Positions 31,848 through 40,128 of a DNA stretch of 46,330 nt are shown here, piece by piece; the first letter of the stretch is position 1; each line of letters opens with the position of its first letter. The notes under the pieces were generated by a model. The model ran no database searches. It was not told the origin of the DNA and saw only the letters and a program-made list of their open reading frames with translations. Position numbers and translations under genes: made by a program. Source of the DNA: an uncultured Ruminococcus sp. (lineage in GTDB: Bacteria; Bacillota; Clostridia; Oscillospirales; Acutalibacteraceae); contig CACYPV010000030.1 of NCBI GenBank assembly GCA_902776375.1, positions 1 to 46,330 on the forward strand, in the 5' to 3' direction.

Positions 31848-31909
31848 GGGGAATCAATGAGATAAATCCTGAGCCGTCTGTCTGCATTTGCAGCGCAGGC
31901 GGTATTTTT
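31833..31909 (+). promoter_or_regulatory. cysteine attenuator before the luxS-mccBA operon
   Basis: The segment CCGTCTG (31874-31880) can pair two ways. With ACAGGCGG (31833-31840) it makes an 8-bp antiterminator. With CAGGCGG (31896-31902), extended by CTGC/GCAG (31882-31885 with 31890-31893), it makes a terminator followed by TATTTTT. A ribosome finishing the leader covers 31833-31840 and allows termination; a ribosome stalled at Cys codons leaves it free for antitermination. Confidence 0.72.
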
Positions 31910-31932
31910 ATGCCTGAACGGAGGTAAAACTG

Positions 31933-32853
31933 ATGATAGAAACAAGGGAAAGCGTTACCGCAAAGCTCTGTTCCTTTGCCCGTGCTTTTCATTCCAATAT
32001 CGAAAGGAATAAGATTTTCGACGATTATCTCGCTTATGATTTGATGGGAAAGGACGAGTTTGAAAAAATCGGTCAGCTGATACAAAATGATTTCGACGCG
32101 GAAAAATCGGATAAAAACTACACCTTCGCGTCAAATAAGATTGCAAACTGCATCAACCGCTATATCACGCCGATCCCGCTTTCGAGAATCGCTTTTGCAG
32201 AGAATAAGTTGGACGCGTTTGCGCAGCATTGCGGTAAATGTCAGTATGTGATTTGCGGAGCAGGTATGGATACCTTCGCGTTTCGTAACGATAACCCCGA
32301 TATCAAGGTGTTTGAGCTTGACCACCCCGACACGGGAAGGTATAAGCGGCGCAGAATCAGGGAGCTTGAGTGGATCATTCCCGATAACCTTACCTTTGTA
32401 CCGATTGATTTTTCAAAGGACGACATGAGCGAAAGACTGCTCGTTTCAGGCTATGATCCCGAAATCCCGACGTTCTTTGCCATCCTCGGCGTGTCATATT
32501 ATCTGACGCTATCAGTCTTTGAGGATACGATTCGAAAAATCAGCTCGCTGTGTAAAGCGGAAAGCAAGGTGGTTTTTGATTATCCCGACGAAACCACACT
32601 GCGCGGTCGAAGCACCGAGCGTGTCCATATGCTTGCGAGTATCACCGAAAAGCTCGGTGAAAAAATGTTGCACGGTTATTCTTACAAGGAGATATATGCT
32701 GTGCTCGAACGTCACGGCTTTGAGATAGAGGAGCATGAAACGCCGCAGATGATACAAATGCATTATTTTGAGAACCGCAGCGATATGGCTGCATTTGAGA
32801 ATATCAATTTTATTTTGGCTTGCAAAGAAAAAATACCCGGGGAGGTTGCTTGA
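31933..32853 (+). CDS. SAM-dependent methyltransferase (LCMT-like)
   Basis: This 306-aa protein resembles the TIGR00027/LCMT methyltransferases. It has an N-terminal helical lid, then VICGAGMDTFAFRN (SAM loop, near 102-115), VFELDHPDTGRYKR (acidic SAM contact) and FFAILGVSYYL. It produces S-adenosylhomocysteine. Its stop overlaps the luxS start (TGATG). In Bacillus the mccAB operon also carries a methyltransferase (YrrT), and this may be its counterpart. No nucleosidase (mtnN) gene is in this operon. The methyl acceptor is unknown. Confidence 0.82.
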   Translation: MIETRESVTAKLCSFARAFHSNIERNKIFDDYLAYDLMGKDEFEKIGQLIQNDFDAEKSDKNYTFASNKIANCINRYITPIPLSRIAFAENKLDAFAQHCGKCQYVICGAGMDTFAFRNDNPDIKVFELDHPDTGRYKRRRIRELEWIIPDNLTFVPIDFSKDDMSERLLVSGYDPEIPTFFAILGVSYYLTLSVFEDTIRKISSLCKAESKVVFDYPDETTLRGRSTERVHMLASITEKLGEKMLHGYSYKEIYAVLERHGFEIEEHETPQMIQMHYFENRSDMAAFENINFILACKEKIPGEVA

Positions 32854-33314
32854 TGAAAACAATAGCTAGCTTTACAGTTAATCACGACAGGCTTGAAAAA
32901 GGAATGTACCTTTCGCGTGTTGACGGAGATGTTGTGACATATGACGTCAGAATAAAAAAACCGAACGGAGGAGATTATCTCGGCAACGGCGAGCTTCATA
33001 CGATTGAGCATTTGTTCGCTACCTACGCGCGCAACAGCGAAGTGTCGGACGATGTTGTGTACGTCGGTCCAATGGGCTGCCGCACAGGGTTTTATCTGCT
33101 TGTCAGAGACAGCGTATCTCATGACCGTGCTGTCCGTCTGGTAAGAGACAGCTTGGAATATATCGCTGGCTTTGAGGGGGAAATACCCGGAAGCAAACGC
33201 ACGGAGTGCGGAAACTATGCCGAGCATGATTTGAACGCAGCAAAGCAAACGGCAAGAGATATGCTCTCTGTTTTGAAAAATTGGAATGAAAATGATTTGG
33301 ACTATAAGGAGTAA
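32853..33314 (+). CDS. luxS: S-ribosylhomocysteine lyase LuxS
   Basis: This 153-aa metalloenzyme splits S-ribosylhomocysteine to homocysteine and the AI-2 precursor. The metal ligands are H49 and H53 (HTIEH) and C119 (TECGN); the catalytic cysteine is C76 in GPMGCRTGFYLL. The ATG at 32853 overlaps the methyltransferase stop. Here it recycles homocysteine for the transsulfuration enzymes that follow. Confidence 0.97.
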   Translation: MKTIASFTVNHDRLEKGMYLSRVDGDVVTYDVRIKKPNGGDYLGNGELHTIEHLFATYARNSEVSDDVVYVGPMGCRTGFYLLVRDSVSHDRAVRLVRDSLEYIAGFEGEIPGSKRTECGNYAEHDLNAAKQTARDMLSVLKNWNENDLDYKE

Positions 33315-33319
33315 TCAAC

Positions 33320-34477
33320 ATGGCAAATTATAAAAATATAGAATCCGCTCTGATTCACGGCGGAATATCAACAGACAAATTTACGGGAGCGGTCAATGTT
33401 CCGATCTATCAGACCTCGACCTATCAGCAGACCGGCTTGGGCGAGGAGCCAAAGTGGGAGTATTCGCGCACGGGAAATCCGACCCGTGCCGCGTTGGAAG
33501 CGTTGATCGCAGAGCTTGAGGGCGGCAAGGCGGGCTTTGCCTTCGGTTCGGGCATGGCAGCGATAACGGCGGTTCTCAGTTTGTTTGAATCGGGCGATAA
33601 GGTTCTGATTTCGAGCAACGTATACGGCGGCACCTTCCGTGTGCTCGACAAGGTGTTCAGTAATTTTAACATCGGCTATTCGATCGAGGACACCACCGAT
33701 TTAGCCGCGCTGGAAAGTAAAATCACCCCCGAGGTCAAGGCGATCCTCGTCGAAAGCCCGGCAAATCCTCTGCTGACGGTCACAGACCTCGCGGCGGTTG
33801 CAGCTCTGGCGAAAAAGCACGGTATTCTCTCAATTGTCGATAATACCTTTATGACTCCGTACCTCCAAAGACCGATCGAGCTGGGCGCTGATATCGTCGT
33901 ACACAGCGCGACAAAATACCTCGGCGGTCACAGCGACGTTGTAGCAGGCTTGGTTGTCGTCAATGATGACGCGCTCGCGCAAAAACTCGCATTTATCCAG
34001 AATTCAACAGGCGGCGTGCCGGGACCCTTCGACAGCTTTTTGCTGATCAGAGGAATCAAGACGCTCGGCGTTCGCCTTGACCGCCATGTAGAGAACGCCG
34101 AAAAAGCGGCTGAATATCTGCAAAACCACAGGGCGGTAAAAAAGGTTTACTACCCCGGACTTCCCGACGCGCAGGGCTATGAGATCAACAAGCGGCAGGC
34201 GAAAAACGGCGGAGCTATGATTTCCTTTGAGCTGTACGAGAACTACAATATCAAAAAATTCTTCAAGGCGTTAAGGCTTGTTGCGCTTGCGGAGAGTCTC
34301 GGCGGCGTGGAGAGCCTTGTATGCCACCCTGCCAGCATGACGCACGCCGCGATCCCTTACGAGGTGCGCCAAAGGATCGGCATTACCGACGGCTTGATCA
34401 GACTGTCCGTCGGCATCGAGAGCATTGACGACATTCTTGCCGATTTGGACCAGGCAATAGCGGAAAGCGAGGAATAA
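33320..34477 (+). CDS. mccB: cystathionine gamma-lyase / MccB-like
   Basis: This 385-aa PLP enzyme of the Cys/Met metabolism family shows YEYSR-like WEYSRTGNPTR, GSGMAAITAV, ESPANPLL and the PLP lysine in HSATKYLGGHSD. It most likely splits cystathionine to cysteine, or homocysteine to sulfide. The start is five bases after luxS, and mccA follows after two bases. The gene order luxS-mccB-mccA supports the methionine-to-cysteine assignment over a synthase role. Confidence 0.9.
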   Translation: MANYKNIESALIHGGISTDKFTGAVNVPIYQTSTYQQTGLGEEPKWEYSRTGNPTRAALEALIAELEGGKAGFAFGSGMAAITAVLSLFESGDKVLISSNVYGGTFRVLDKVFSNFNIGYSIEDTTDLAALESKITPEVKAILVESPANPLLTVTDLAAVAALAKKHGILSIVDNTFMTPYLQRPIELGADIVVHSATKYLGGHSDVVAGLVVVNDDALAQKLAFIQNSTGGVPGPFDSFLLIRGIKTLGVRLDRHVENAEKAAEYLQNHRAVKKVYYPGLPDAQGYEINKRQAKNGGAMISFELYENYNIKKFFKALRLVALAESLGGVESLVCHPASMTHAAIPYEVRQRIGITDGLIRLSVGIESIDDILADLDQAIAESEE

Positions 34478-34479
34478 AC

Positions 34480-35391
34480 ATGGCACTCTATCACGATATG
34501 CAGCAGTTGATCGGAAACACTCCGCTCGTAAAGCTAAATCACATTGATTTGCCTGACGGAGCGAATCTTTATGCAAAATTAGAGCTGTACAATCCTTCGG
34601 GAAGCGTTAAGGACAGGATTGGAAAATATATGATCGGGGACGCCGAAAAACGCGGAATACTCAAAAAGGGCGGCACGATCGTAGAGGCAACGGCAGGTAA
34701 TACCGGTCTCGGGATCGCCTTTGCCGCGCTGAACAAGGGCTATAGGATCATCTTTGTCGTTCCGACTAAATTTTCCGAAGAAAAGCAGACGCTCCTGCGC
34801 GCTTTGGGGGCTGAGATCATCAATACTCCCCGTGAGGGCGGTATGCTGGGCGCATGGGACAAGGCAGAGGAAATACGCCGTTCCATTCCCGGTGCGGTCA
34901 CGCTCGAACAGTTCAAAAACCAGGCGAATCCGCAGGCGCATTATGAAACGACGGGAAAAGAAATATTTGAGGATCTGAACGGTCAAATAGATTATCTTGT
35001 CGCAGGCGCGGGCAGCGGCGGCACCTATTCGGGCGTTGTCAGGTTTTTGAAAGAGAAAAACAAAAACATTACAGGTGTGCTTGCCGATCCCGTCGGCTCC
35101 ACGATGGGCGGCGGCGAGCACGGCGATTATAATATCGAGGGTATCGGCAATGACTTTATAGCCGACACCATGGATATGTCGCTTGTTGACAGGGTGGTCA
35201 AAATGACCGACGCAGAGGCGTTTGACGGAGCACGCGAGCTTGCGTCAAGGGAAGGCATCTTTGCCGGCTCTTCCTCGGGCGCGGCTCTGGCAGCGGCAAA
35301 AAAGCTGATCAACAGTGGGGCGAGGGGCAATATTGTCATTATTCTTCCCGATCGCGGCGACCGTTATTTTACAAAACATCTTTATGAATAG
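34480..35391 (+). CDS. mccA: cystathionine beta-synthase, O-acetylserine type (MccA)
   Basis: This 303-aa CysK-fold PLP enzyme carries the PLP lysine in NPSGSVKDR and the substrate loop VEATAGNTGLG instead of EPTSGNTG, which marks MccA-type enzymes that condense O-acetylserine or serine with homocysteine. AGAGSGGTYSG is the phosphate cup. It lies two bases after mccB, and the two complete reverse transsulfuration. Confidence 0.9.
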   Translation: MALYHDMQQLIGNTPLVKLNHIDLPDGANLYAKLELYNPSGSVKDRIGKYMIGDAEKRGILKKGGTIVEATAGNTGLGIAFAALNKGYRIIFVVPTKFSEEKQTLLRALGAEIINTPREGGMLGAWDKAEEIRRSIPGAVTLEQFKNQANPQAHYETTGKEIFEDLNGQIDYLVAGAGSGGTYSGVVRFLKEKNKNITGVLADPVGSTMGGGEHGDYNIEGIGNDFIADTMDMSLVDRVVKMTDAEAFDGARELASREGIFAGSSSGAALAAAKKLINSGARGNIVIILPDRGDRYFTKHLYE

Positions 35392-35403
35392 GTGACGTTT
35401 AAA

Positions 35404-36183
35404 ATGCGGATCATTGATTTTCACGCGCATATATATCCCGACAAAATCGCAGAAAAGGCAACCAATGCCACGGGCGACTTCTACGGTATAACGCCTGCCT
35501 GTATCGGAACAAGCGAAGGGCTGCTCAGAGAGGGAAAAGGCGCAGGTATCAGCGAATTTGTCCTTTTGCCGGTCGCAACAAAACCAGAACAAGCGAGGAG
35601 TATCAACACATTTATCAGCGGCGAGGTAAACGCCCACGCCGAATTTCACGGTTTCGGAACGCTTCACCCCGACAGCGCAACAATGCTCGAAGAAGCGGAA
35701 TATATCCTGCAATCAGGTCTTTTGGGCGTAAAGCTGCACCCTGATACACAGGGCTTCAATACCGATGATAAACGGCTGTTTGAGGTGTACGATTATTTGC
35801 AGGGCAGAGGAACGCTGATCGTTCACTGTGGCGACAAAAGGTTTGATTATTCCCATCCGCGCCGCCTGAAAAAAGTGATAGACAATTTTCCAAAGCTCTG
35901 CGTCATTGCCGCGCACCTCGGCGGCTGGTCGCTGTTTGATGAGGCGTTCGCGCTGCTGAAAAGCAGCGATTGCTTCTTCGATATTTCAAGCTGCACGATG
36001 TTTTTGCCATCGGAAAAGGTCGCGAAATACATTCGCGGCTACGGAGCCGACAGGGTTTTGTTCGGTACGGATTTCCCTCTGTGGAGCCCTGAAACCGAGG
36101 TAAATGCTTTTAAAAATCTCCCTTTGACGACCGAAGAATTTGAGAAAATCGCGTACAAAAACGCGTTAAGGGTTATAGGTTGA
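35404..36183 (+). CDS. amidohydrolase-2 family metal hydrolase
   Basis: This 259-aa TIM-barrel hydrolase has IIDFHAHIYPD (metal HxH), GVKLHPDTQGF, LIVHCGDKRFD, IAAHLGGW and FGTDFPLWSP, as in ACMSD-like amidohydrolases. The ATG at 35404 follows TAGGTGACG. It is the last gene of the methionine-to-cysteine operon; its substrate is unknown, possibly a decarboxylated or cyclised thiol metabolite. The operon seems to end here although no strong terminator is seen. Confidence 0.82.
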   Translation: MRIIDFHAHIYPDKIAEKATNATGDFYGITPACIGTSEGLLREGKGAGISEFVLLPVATKPEQARSINTFISGEVNAHAEFHGFGTLHPDSATMLEEAEYILQSGLLGVKLHPDTQGFNTDDKRLFEVYDYLQGRGTLIVHCGDKRFDYSHPRRLKKVIDNFPKLCVIAAHLGGWSLFDEAFALLKSSDCFFDISSCTMFLPSEKVAKYIRGYGADRVLFGTDFPLWSPETEVNAFKNLPLTTEEFEKIAYKNALRVIG

Positions 36184-36200
36184 ATCTATTACCAACTATA

Positions 36201-36241
36201 CCTATAGGATATTGGACAATAAGAAAAACTAATGATATAAT
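36201..36241 (+). promoter_or_regulatory. promoter of the transporter/oxidoreductase operon
   Basis: TTGGAC (36212-36217) and TATAAT (36236-36241) are 18 bases apart. The palindrome CCTATAGG (36201-36208) within TACCTATAGGATA lies directly upstream of the -35. The TATTGGACAA -35 context matches metY. Confidence 0.65.
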
Positions 36242-36271
36242 GGGCTCACTGAAACGAAAGGAGAAAACGCA

Positions 36272-36367
36272 ATGACTACCTACGCAACAATGTGTATGAA
36301 TACCTTTATGTGTAAAATGCAGAAGGCGGTTTTCTGCGTTAAGGCATGCTGTGCGTTCCGAATGTGA
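36272..36367 (+). CDS. 31-aa Cys/Met-rich leader peptide
   Basis: AAAGGAG precedes the ATG by nine bases. Of 31 residues, five are Cys (8, 14, 22, 26, 27) and six are Met (1, 7, 9, 13, 16, 31); the peptide ends VKACCAFRM. The CC pair is 18 bases before the first arm of an antiterminator hairpin. The stop is followed within three bases by that arm. This matches attenuation by cysteine and perhaps methionine supply. Confidence 0.72.
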   Translation: MTTYATMCMNTFMCKMQKAVFCVKACCAFRM

Positions 36368-36369
36368 AG

Positions 36370-36425
36370 GGCATTTTGCGCTTCAACGAGAATGCCGGCG
36401 AGGGTGTGCCCACCGGCTATTTTTT
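36370..36425 (+). promoter_or_regulatory. cysteine attenuator of the transporter operon
   Basis: GGCATT (36370-36375) pairs with AATGCC (36391-36396) as antiterminator. GCCGG (36394-36398) pairs with CCGGC (36413-36417), with inner GGG/CCC, and ends in TATTTTTT as terminator. The two share bases 36394-36396 and exclude each other. A ribosome at the leader stop (36365-36367) would cover the first arm and favour termination. Confidence 0.7.
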
Positions 36426-36458
36426 ATGCCCGACAGCGGGTGGAAAGGGAGTAATCAA

Positions 36459-36692
36459 ATGAAAAAATTACTGATTATCTGTATTATCGCGCTTGTCGCG
36501 GCGTTCAGCGTAACCGGCTGCGCAACAAGCGCGTCAAACGAAAGCAGTCACAGCGAAAGCGCAACGAAGGATTGCTGTAAGGACAAGGAAGCGACCTCCT
36601 CCGAGGTTCCCGACTGCTGCAAAAACAAAGAGCATACGGACAGCAACTCATCCGAAACCTCCGATGTTCCCGATTGCTGTTCGGGAGAATAA
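36459..36692 (+). CDS. small Cys-Cys repeat lipoprotein
   Basis: This 77-aa lipoprotein has a hydrophobic leader (KKLLIICIIALVAAFSV) and lipobox VTGC (Cys near 21). The mature part is Ser/Glu-rich with three vicinal cysteine pairs: KDCCKDKE, PDCCKNKE and PDCCSGE. The pairs could bind soft metals or carry persulfide at the cell surface. GGGAG precedes the ATG. It directly precedes a substrate-binding lipoprotein in the same cysteine-controlled operon. I know of no named family. Confidence 0.72.
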   Translation: MKKLLIICIIALVAAFSVTGCATSASNESSHSESATKDCCKDKEATSSEVPDCCKNKEHTDSNSSETSDVPDCCSGE

Positions 36693-36719
36693 TCATTGAC
36701 ACACAGAAAGGAAATCAAC

Positions 36720-37826
36720 ATGAAAACAAAAATCATCGCGGCTCTTCTTGCCGCCTCACTTTCAATAGCTGCATTTGCAGGCTGTAATACATCATCAGAC
36801 AGTTCAACTGCCTCTAAAGCTTCCGCAACAGCTTCAAACGGTGAAGCAAAGCTTGAAAAGACGACCTTCAACCTCGGTCACCTCAATTCCACCGCTCATC
36901 TGCTCGGATTTGTGGCAAAGGAGGAAGGATACTTTGAGGAAGAAGGACTCGACGTAACGCTTACACTGTTTTCTTCTGCGGCAGAGCTTTCAAGCGGATT
37001 GGAAAACGATAAGCTCGACGTTGCCTTCATCGGCTCCGTTCCTACGCTCACCTTCCAGAGTCAGGGTCACGACCTCACGATTTTCGGCGGTGAGATGACA
37101 AACGGTCACGGCTATGTGATAAAGCCTGAATTTGTCGATGGCAAGACTGATTGGGATGTTTCAATACTCAAGGGCAGAAACGTTGCTTCTGTTAAGAACT
37201 CCGTTCAGGACGCAGAGCTTCAAATCCTTTTGAAGGACAAAGGGATCGAGATCGGCGAGGGTGAGGACAAGGTAAACATCGTCTACTTTGACAGCCAAAA
37301 GGACGCCTACAACGCGCTCCAAAACGATTCGATCGACGCGGCTTCGGCGTATTCGCCCTACACCTCGCTTGCAGAGAGCCAGGGCTACAAGATCGTTTAC
37401 CGCTGCTCCGAGGAAAAGCTCCTCGAAAATCAGCCTTGCTGCCGTCAGGTAGCCGCTACCGAGTCGCTTGCAAAGTATCCAAATTCCTACAACGCTTTTG
37501 AGCGCGCGCTGATAAAGGCTTATAAGTTTACTCAGGAAAACAAAGAGCAGACCGTCAAGGACGTCAAAAAGTACATTGATATAGAGGAAAATCTGATCAA
37601 CACCGAGGTTTACGGCGGTTACGGTTCCTCTGTTCCCGACCCCGACAAGCAGGGTACGGTCACTCTGAAAAATTCGATCGTAGAGCTTGGCTATGCCGAG
37701 GATTACGATATCGACAAGCTGTATAATACCGATATCTATAAGAACGCTCTCGAAAGCCTGATAAAAGAAAATCCCGGCGACAAGGTATACGCCGAGCTTC
37801 AAAAGCACTTTGAAGAATTTGAATAA
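36720..37826 (+). CDS. ABC transporter substrate-binding lipoprotein (SsuA/NMT1-like)
   Basis: This 368-aa lipoprotein (lipobox AFAGC, Cys near 21) has the NMT1/SsuA fold: LGHLNSTAHLLGFVAKEEGY, FSSAAELSSGLENDKLDVAF and a C-terminal helical part. Relatives bind sulfonates, taurine, nitrate or thiamine precursors. AAAGGAAA precedes the ATG at 36720. Cysteine-dependent control favours an organic sulfur compound as ligand; the exact ligand cannot be read from sequence. Confidence 0.88.
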   Translation: MKTKIIAALLAASLSIAAFAGCNTSSDSSTASKASATASNGEAKLEKTTFNLGHLNSTAHLLGFVAKEEGYFEEEGLDVTLTLFSSAAELSSGLENDKLDVAFIGSVPTLTFQSQGHDLTIFGGEMTNGHGYVIKPEFVDGKTDWDVSILKGRNVASVKNSVQDAELQILLKDKGIEIGEGEDKVNIVYFDSQKDAYNALQNDSIDAASAYSPYTSLAESQGYKIVYRCSEEKLLENQPCCRQVAATESLAKYPNSYNAFERALIKAYKFTQENKEQTVKDVKKYIDIEENLINTEVYGGYGSSVPDPDKQGTVTLKNSIVELGYAEDYDIDKLYNTDIYKNALESLIKENPGDKVYAELQKHFEEFE

Positions 37827-37859
37827 GATATACTAAATTATAAACTGAGATGATCCTAT

Positions 37860-38672
37860 ATGAGCAAGATAGAGATAAACAATTTAACGGTTGACTATAC
37901 AGAAAAAAAGAACCGCTTTACCGCGCTTAAAAACGTCAGCTTTTCCATTGAGGACGGTGAGTTTGTCAGCGTTATCGGCTCAAGCGGCTGCGGCAAAAGC
38001 ACGCTGCTCAGCATTTTGGAAGGTATCAATACGCCGACAGCGGGCGAGATCCTTATAAACGGCGAGCCGATCCACGGCACCGGCACTGACAGAGGCGTTG
38101 TGTTTCAGCACTACTCGCTGTTCCCGTGGATGACCGCCAGAAAAAACGTTGCTTTCGGTATCAGGCAGGTCAACAAAGAGGCGAGCAGAACCGAACGCCT
38201 GAAAATCGCCGATGAGTTTTTGGAAAAGGTAGGACTCAACGAATTCAAAAACAAATATCCATCGCAGTTATCGGGCGGAATGCAGCAGCGCGTCGCTATT
38301 GCCAGAGCTTTGGCGATGGACACCGACATTCTCCTGATGGACGAACCGTTCGGTGCGATCGACGCGAAAAACCGCACCATTTTACAGGAGCTTCTGCTTG
38401 AGCTGTGGGAGGGCGACGGAACAAGCGCGAGAAAAACCGTTGTGTTTGTCACGCATGATATCGACGAGGCTATCCTGCTCTCGGACAAAATCGTGATGAT
38501 GACCGCGAATCCCGGTCAGGTGTACAGTGAGATCAAGGTTCCCTTCGATCGTCCGCGCAACCGAAGCGAGCTTGTTCAGACAAAGGAATACAATCAGTTC
38601 AGGAATAAGCTGCTGGCGATGTTCTACAGCGACATCGTCAGCAAGATCGGCGGAGACGAGGTGGTGCTGTAA
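37860..38672 (+). CDS. ABC transporter ATPase (SsuB/TauB-like)
   Basis: This 270-aa ATPase has Walker A GSSGCGKST (residues about 40-48), the Q-loop in VFQHYSLFPW, signature LSGGMQQR and Walker B ILLMDEPFGAID followed by VTHDIDEA. It drives the importer with the permease gene, whose ATG overlaps its stop (TAATG). Confidence 0.93.
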   Translation: MSKIEINNLTVDYTEKKNRFTALKNVSFSIEDGEFVSVIGSSGCGKSTLLSILEGINTPTAGEILINGEPIHGTGTDRGVVFQHYSLFPWMTARKNVAFGIRQVNKEASRTERLKIADEFLEKVGLNEFKNKYPSQLSGGMQQRVAIARALAMDTDILLMDEPFGAIDAKNRTILQELLLELWEGDGTSARKTVVFVTHDIDEAILLSDKIVMMTANPGQVYSEIKVPFDRPRNRSELVQTKEYNQFRNKLLAMFYSDIVSKIGGDEVVL

Positions 38673-39592
38673 TGACAATCAAAAAGAGATATCTCAGAGT
38701 CGTTCACGCGCTGTTTATCGTGCTTTTGCTGATTCAGCTTCTGCCTGATAAGCTCAGCGGCGATACCTACGCGCAGTACGTTATATGGTTTGCCGTCGGC
38801 GTTGAAGTGCTGACGCTCCTCGTATCCTCCTTTATCAAAAAGTCGGTCGGTTTGAATCTGTTTACGGATATCGTCAGCTTTATCTACGGCTTGCTGATCG
38901 CATGGACGTTGGCTACAGCCAAATTCAATCTGTTAAAGCCTGCGCTGTTCCCACCGCCCGGAAAGGTCTTTTGGAGAATGATCGGTGATTACGAAACGAT
39001 CATCACCAACATTTTCAGCTCCATCGGCATCATTTTGCAGGGCTATCTGCTGGCGCTGGTCATAGCGATCCCGCTCGGACTGTTTCTCGGGTGGAGCGCG
39101 AGACTCGGCAGCGCGGCAACCTACATTTCAAAATTTTTCGGCGCGATCCCGCCGATCGTTTATATCCCATACGGCATCGCCCTTTTGCCGACCTTCCGCT
39201 CGGTCTCGGTCTTCGTTATCTTTTTAGCGACCTTCTGGCCTGTTCTCGCCGGCACTATGAGCGGCGTTATGAATGTAGACAAAAAGACGATCGACTCCGC
39301 AAAGGTTTTAAATGTCGGAAAATTCACTATGCTGTTTTCCGTCATTCTCCCGGCGTCGCTGCAACAAATCTTTATCGGTTGCAACCAAGGGCTGACAGTA
39401 TCTTTCGTGCTTCTGACCTCGGCTGAAATGATCGGAGCACAAAGCGGCTTGGGTTATTACATCAAAAACTACTCCGATTTCGGAGACTACACCAGAACGC
39501 TTGTCGGCTTGATCGTTATAGGCATAGTGATCGTCGCGATCTCGTTTGCGTTCAATAAGATACAAAAATACCTGCTTCGCTGGAAGCACTGA
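38672..39592 (+). CDS. ABC transporter permease (SsuC/TauC-like)
   Basis: This 306-aa inner-membrane protein has about six to seven helices and the EAA-loop region ...VMNVDKKTIDSAKVLNVGKF typical of this importer class. Two N-terminal helices (LFIVLLLIQLLP and YVIWFAVGVEVLTLLV) precede the conserved core. It is translationally coupled to the ATPase. Confidence 0.92.
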   Translation: MTIKKRYLRVVHALFIVLLLIQLLPDKLSGDTYAQYVIWFAVGVEVLTLLVSSFIKKSVGLNLFTDIVSFIYGLLIAWTLATAKFNLLKPALFPPPGKVFWRMIGDYETIITNIFSSIGIILQGYLLALVIAIPLGLFLGWSARLGSAATYISKFFGAIPPIVYIPYGIALLPTFRSVSVFVIFLATFWPVLAGTMSGVMNVDKKTIDSAKVLNVGKFTMLFSVILPASLQQIFIGCNQGLTVSFVLLTSAEMIGAQSGLGYYIKNYSDFGDYTRTLVGLIVIGIVIVAISFAFNKIQKYLLRWKH

Positions 39593-39606
39593 AGGGAGGA
39601 AACAAA

Positions 39607-40128
39607 GTGACGGAGATATTATGGCACGGCAGAGGAGGACAGGGAGCCTTTACAGCCGCAAGACTTCTCGGCGACGCGTATTCGCTGAAGGATAACGCCT
39701 ACGCGCTGGCTTTCCCCTCCTTTGGTCCCGAGCGCAGAGGCGCGCCGATTCGCGCGTTCACGAAGCTCGATACAAAGCCGATAGGCAACCGCAGCGAGAT
39801 CACAAGATCAAACTACAGTATTTTTCTTGACGATACGCTTTTTAACGAAAAATCCTTCCGTGAGCTAAAGCAAAACGGAATAATACTTTTGAATACAAAG
39901 AAGCAATTTGATGATCCGCGTGTGATCACGCTTGACGGAGACGGTATTGCCGCGCGGATTTTGGGCTTGCCTATTACCAATACGATTCTTCTCGGCGCGT
40001 TTGCGGCGGTTTCAGGAGAAATAACACTTGAAGATATCAACAAAGCAATACGTCAAACAATGCCGCACCGCCTGCACGAAAAGAATATCGCCGCTGTTAA
40101 GGCAGCTTTTGAGGAGGTTGTCGCATGA
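39607..40128 (+). CDS. 2-oxoacid:ferredoxin oxidoreductase gamma subunit
   Basis: This 173-aa gamma subunit (EILWHGRGGQGAFTAARLLG at the start) starts with GTG at 39607 behind GGGAGGAAAC. The four-gene order gamma-delta-alpha-beta follows the POR/VOR type. The complex oxidatively decarboxylates 2-oxoacids to acyl-CoA with ferredoxin, or runs backward as reductive carboxylation. Its end overlaps the delta start. Confidence 0.92.
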   Translation: MTEILWHGRGGQGAFTAARLLGDAYSLKDNAYALAFPSFGPERRGAPIRAFTKLDTKPIGNRSEITRSNYSIFLDDTLFNEKSFRELKQNGIILLNTKKQFDDPRVITLDGDGIAARILGLPITNTILLGAFAAVSGEITLEDINKAIRQTMPHRLHEKNIAAVKAAFEEVVA

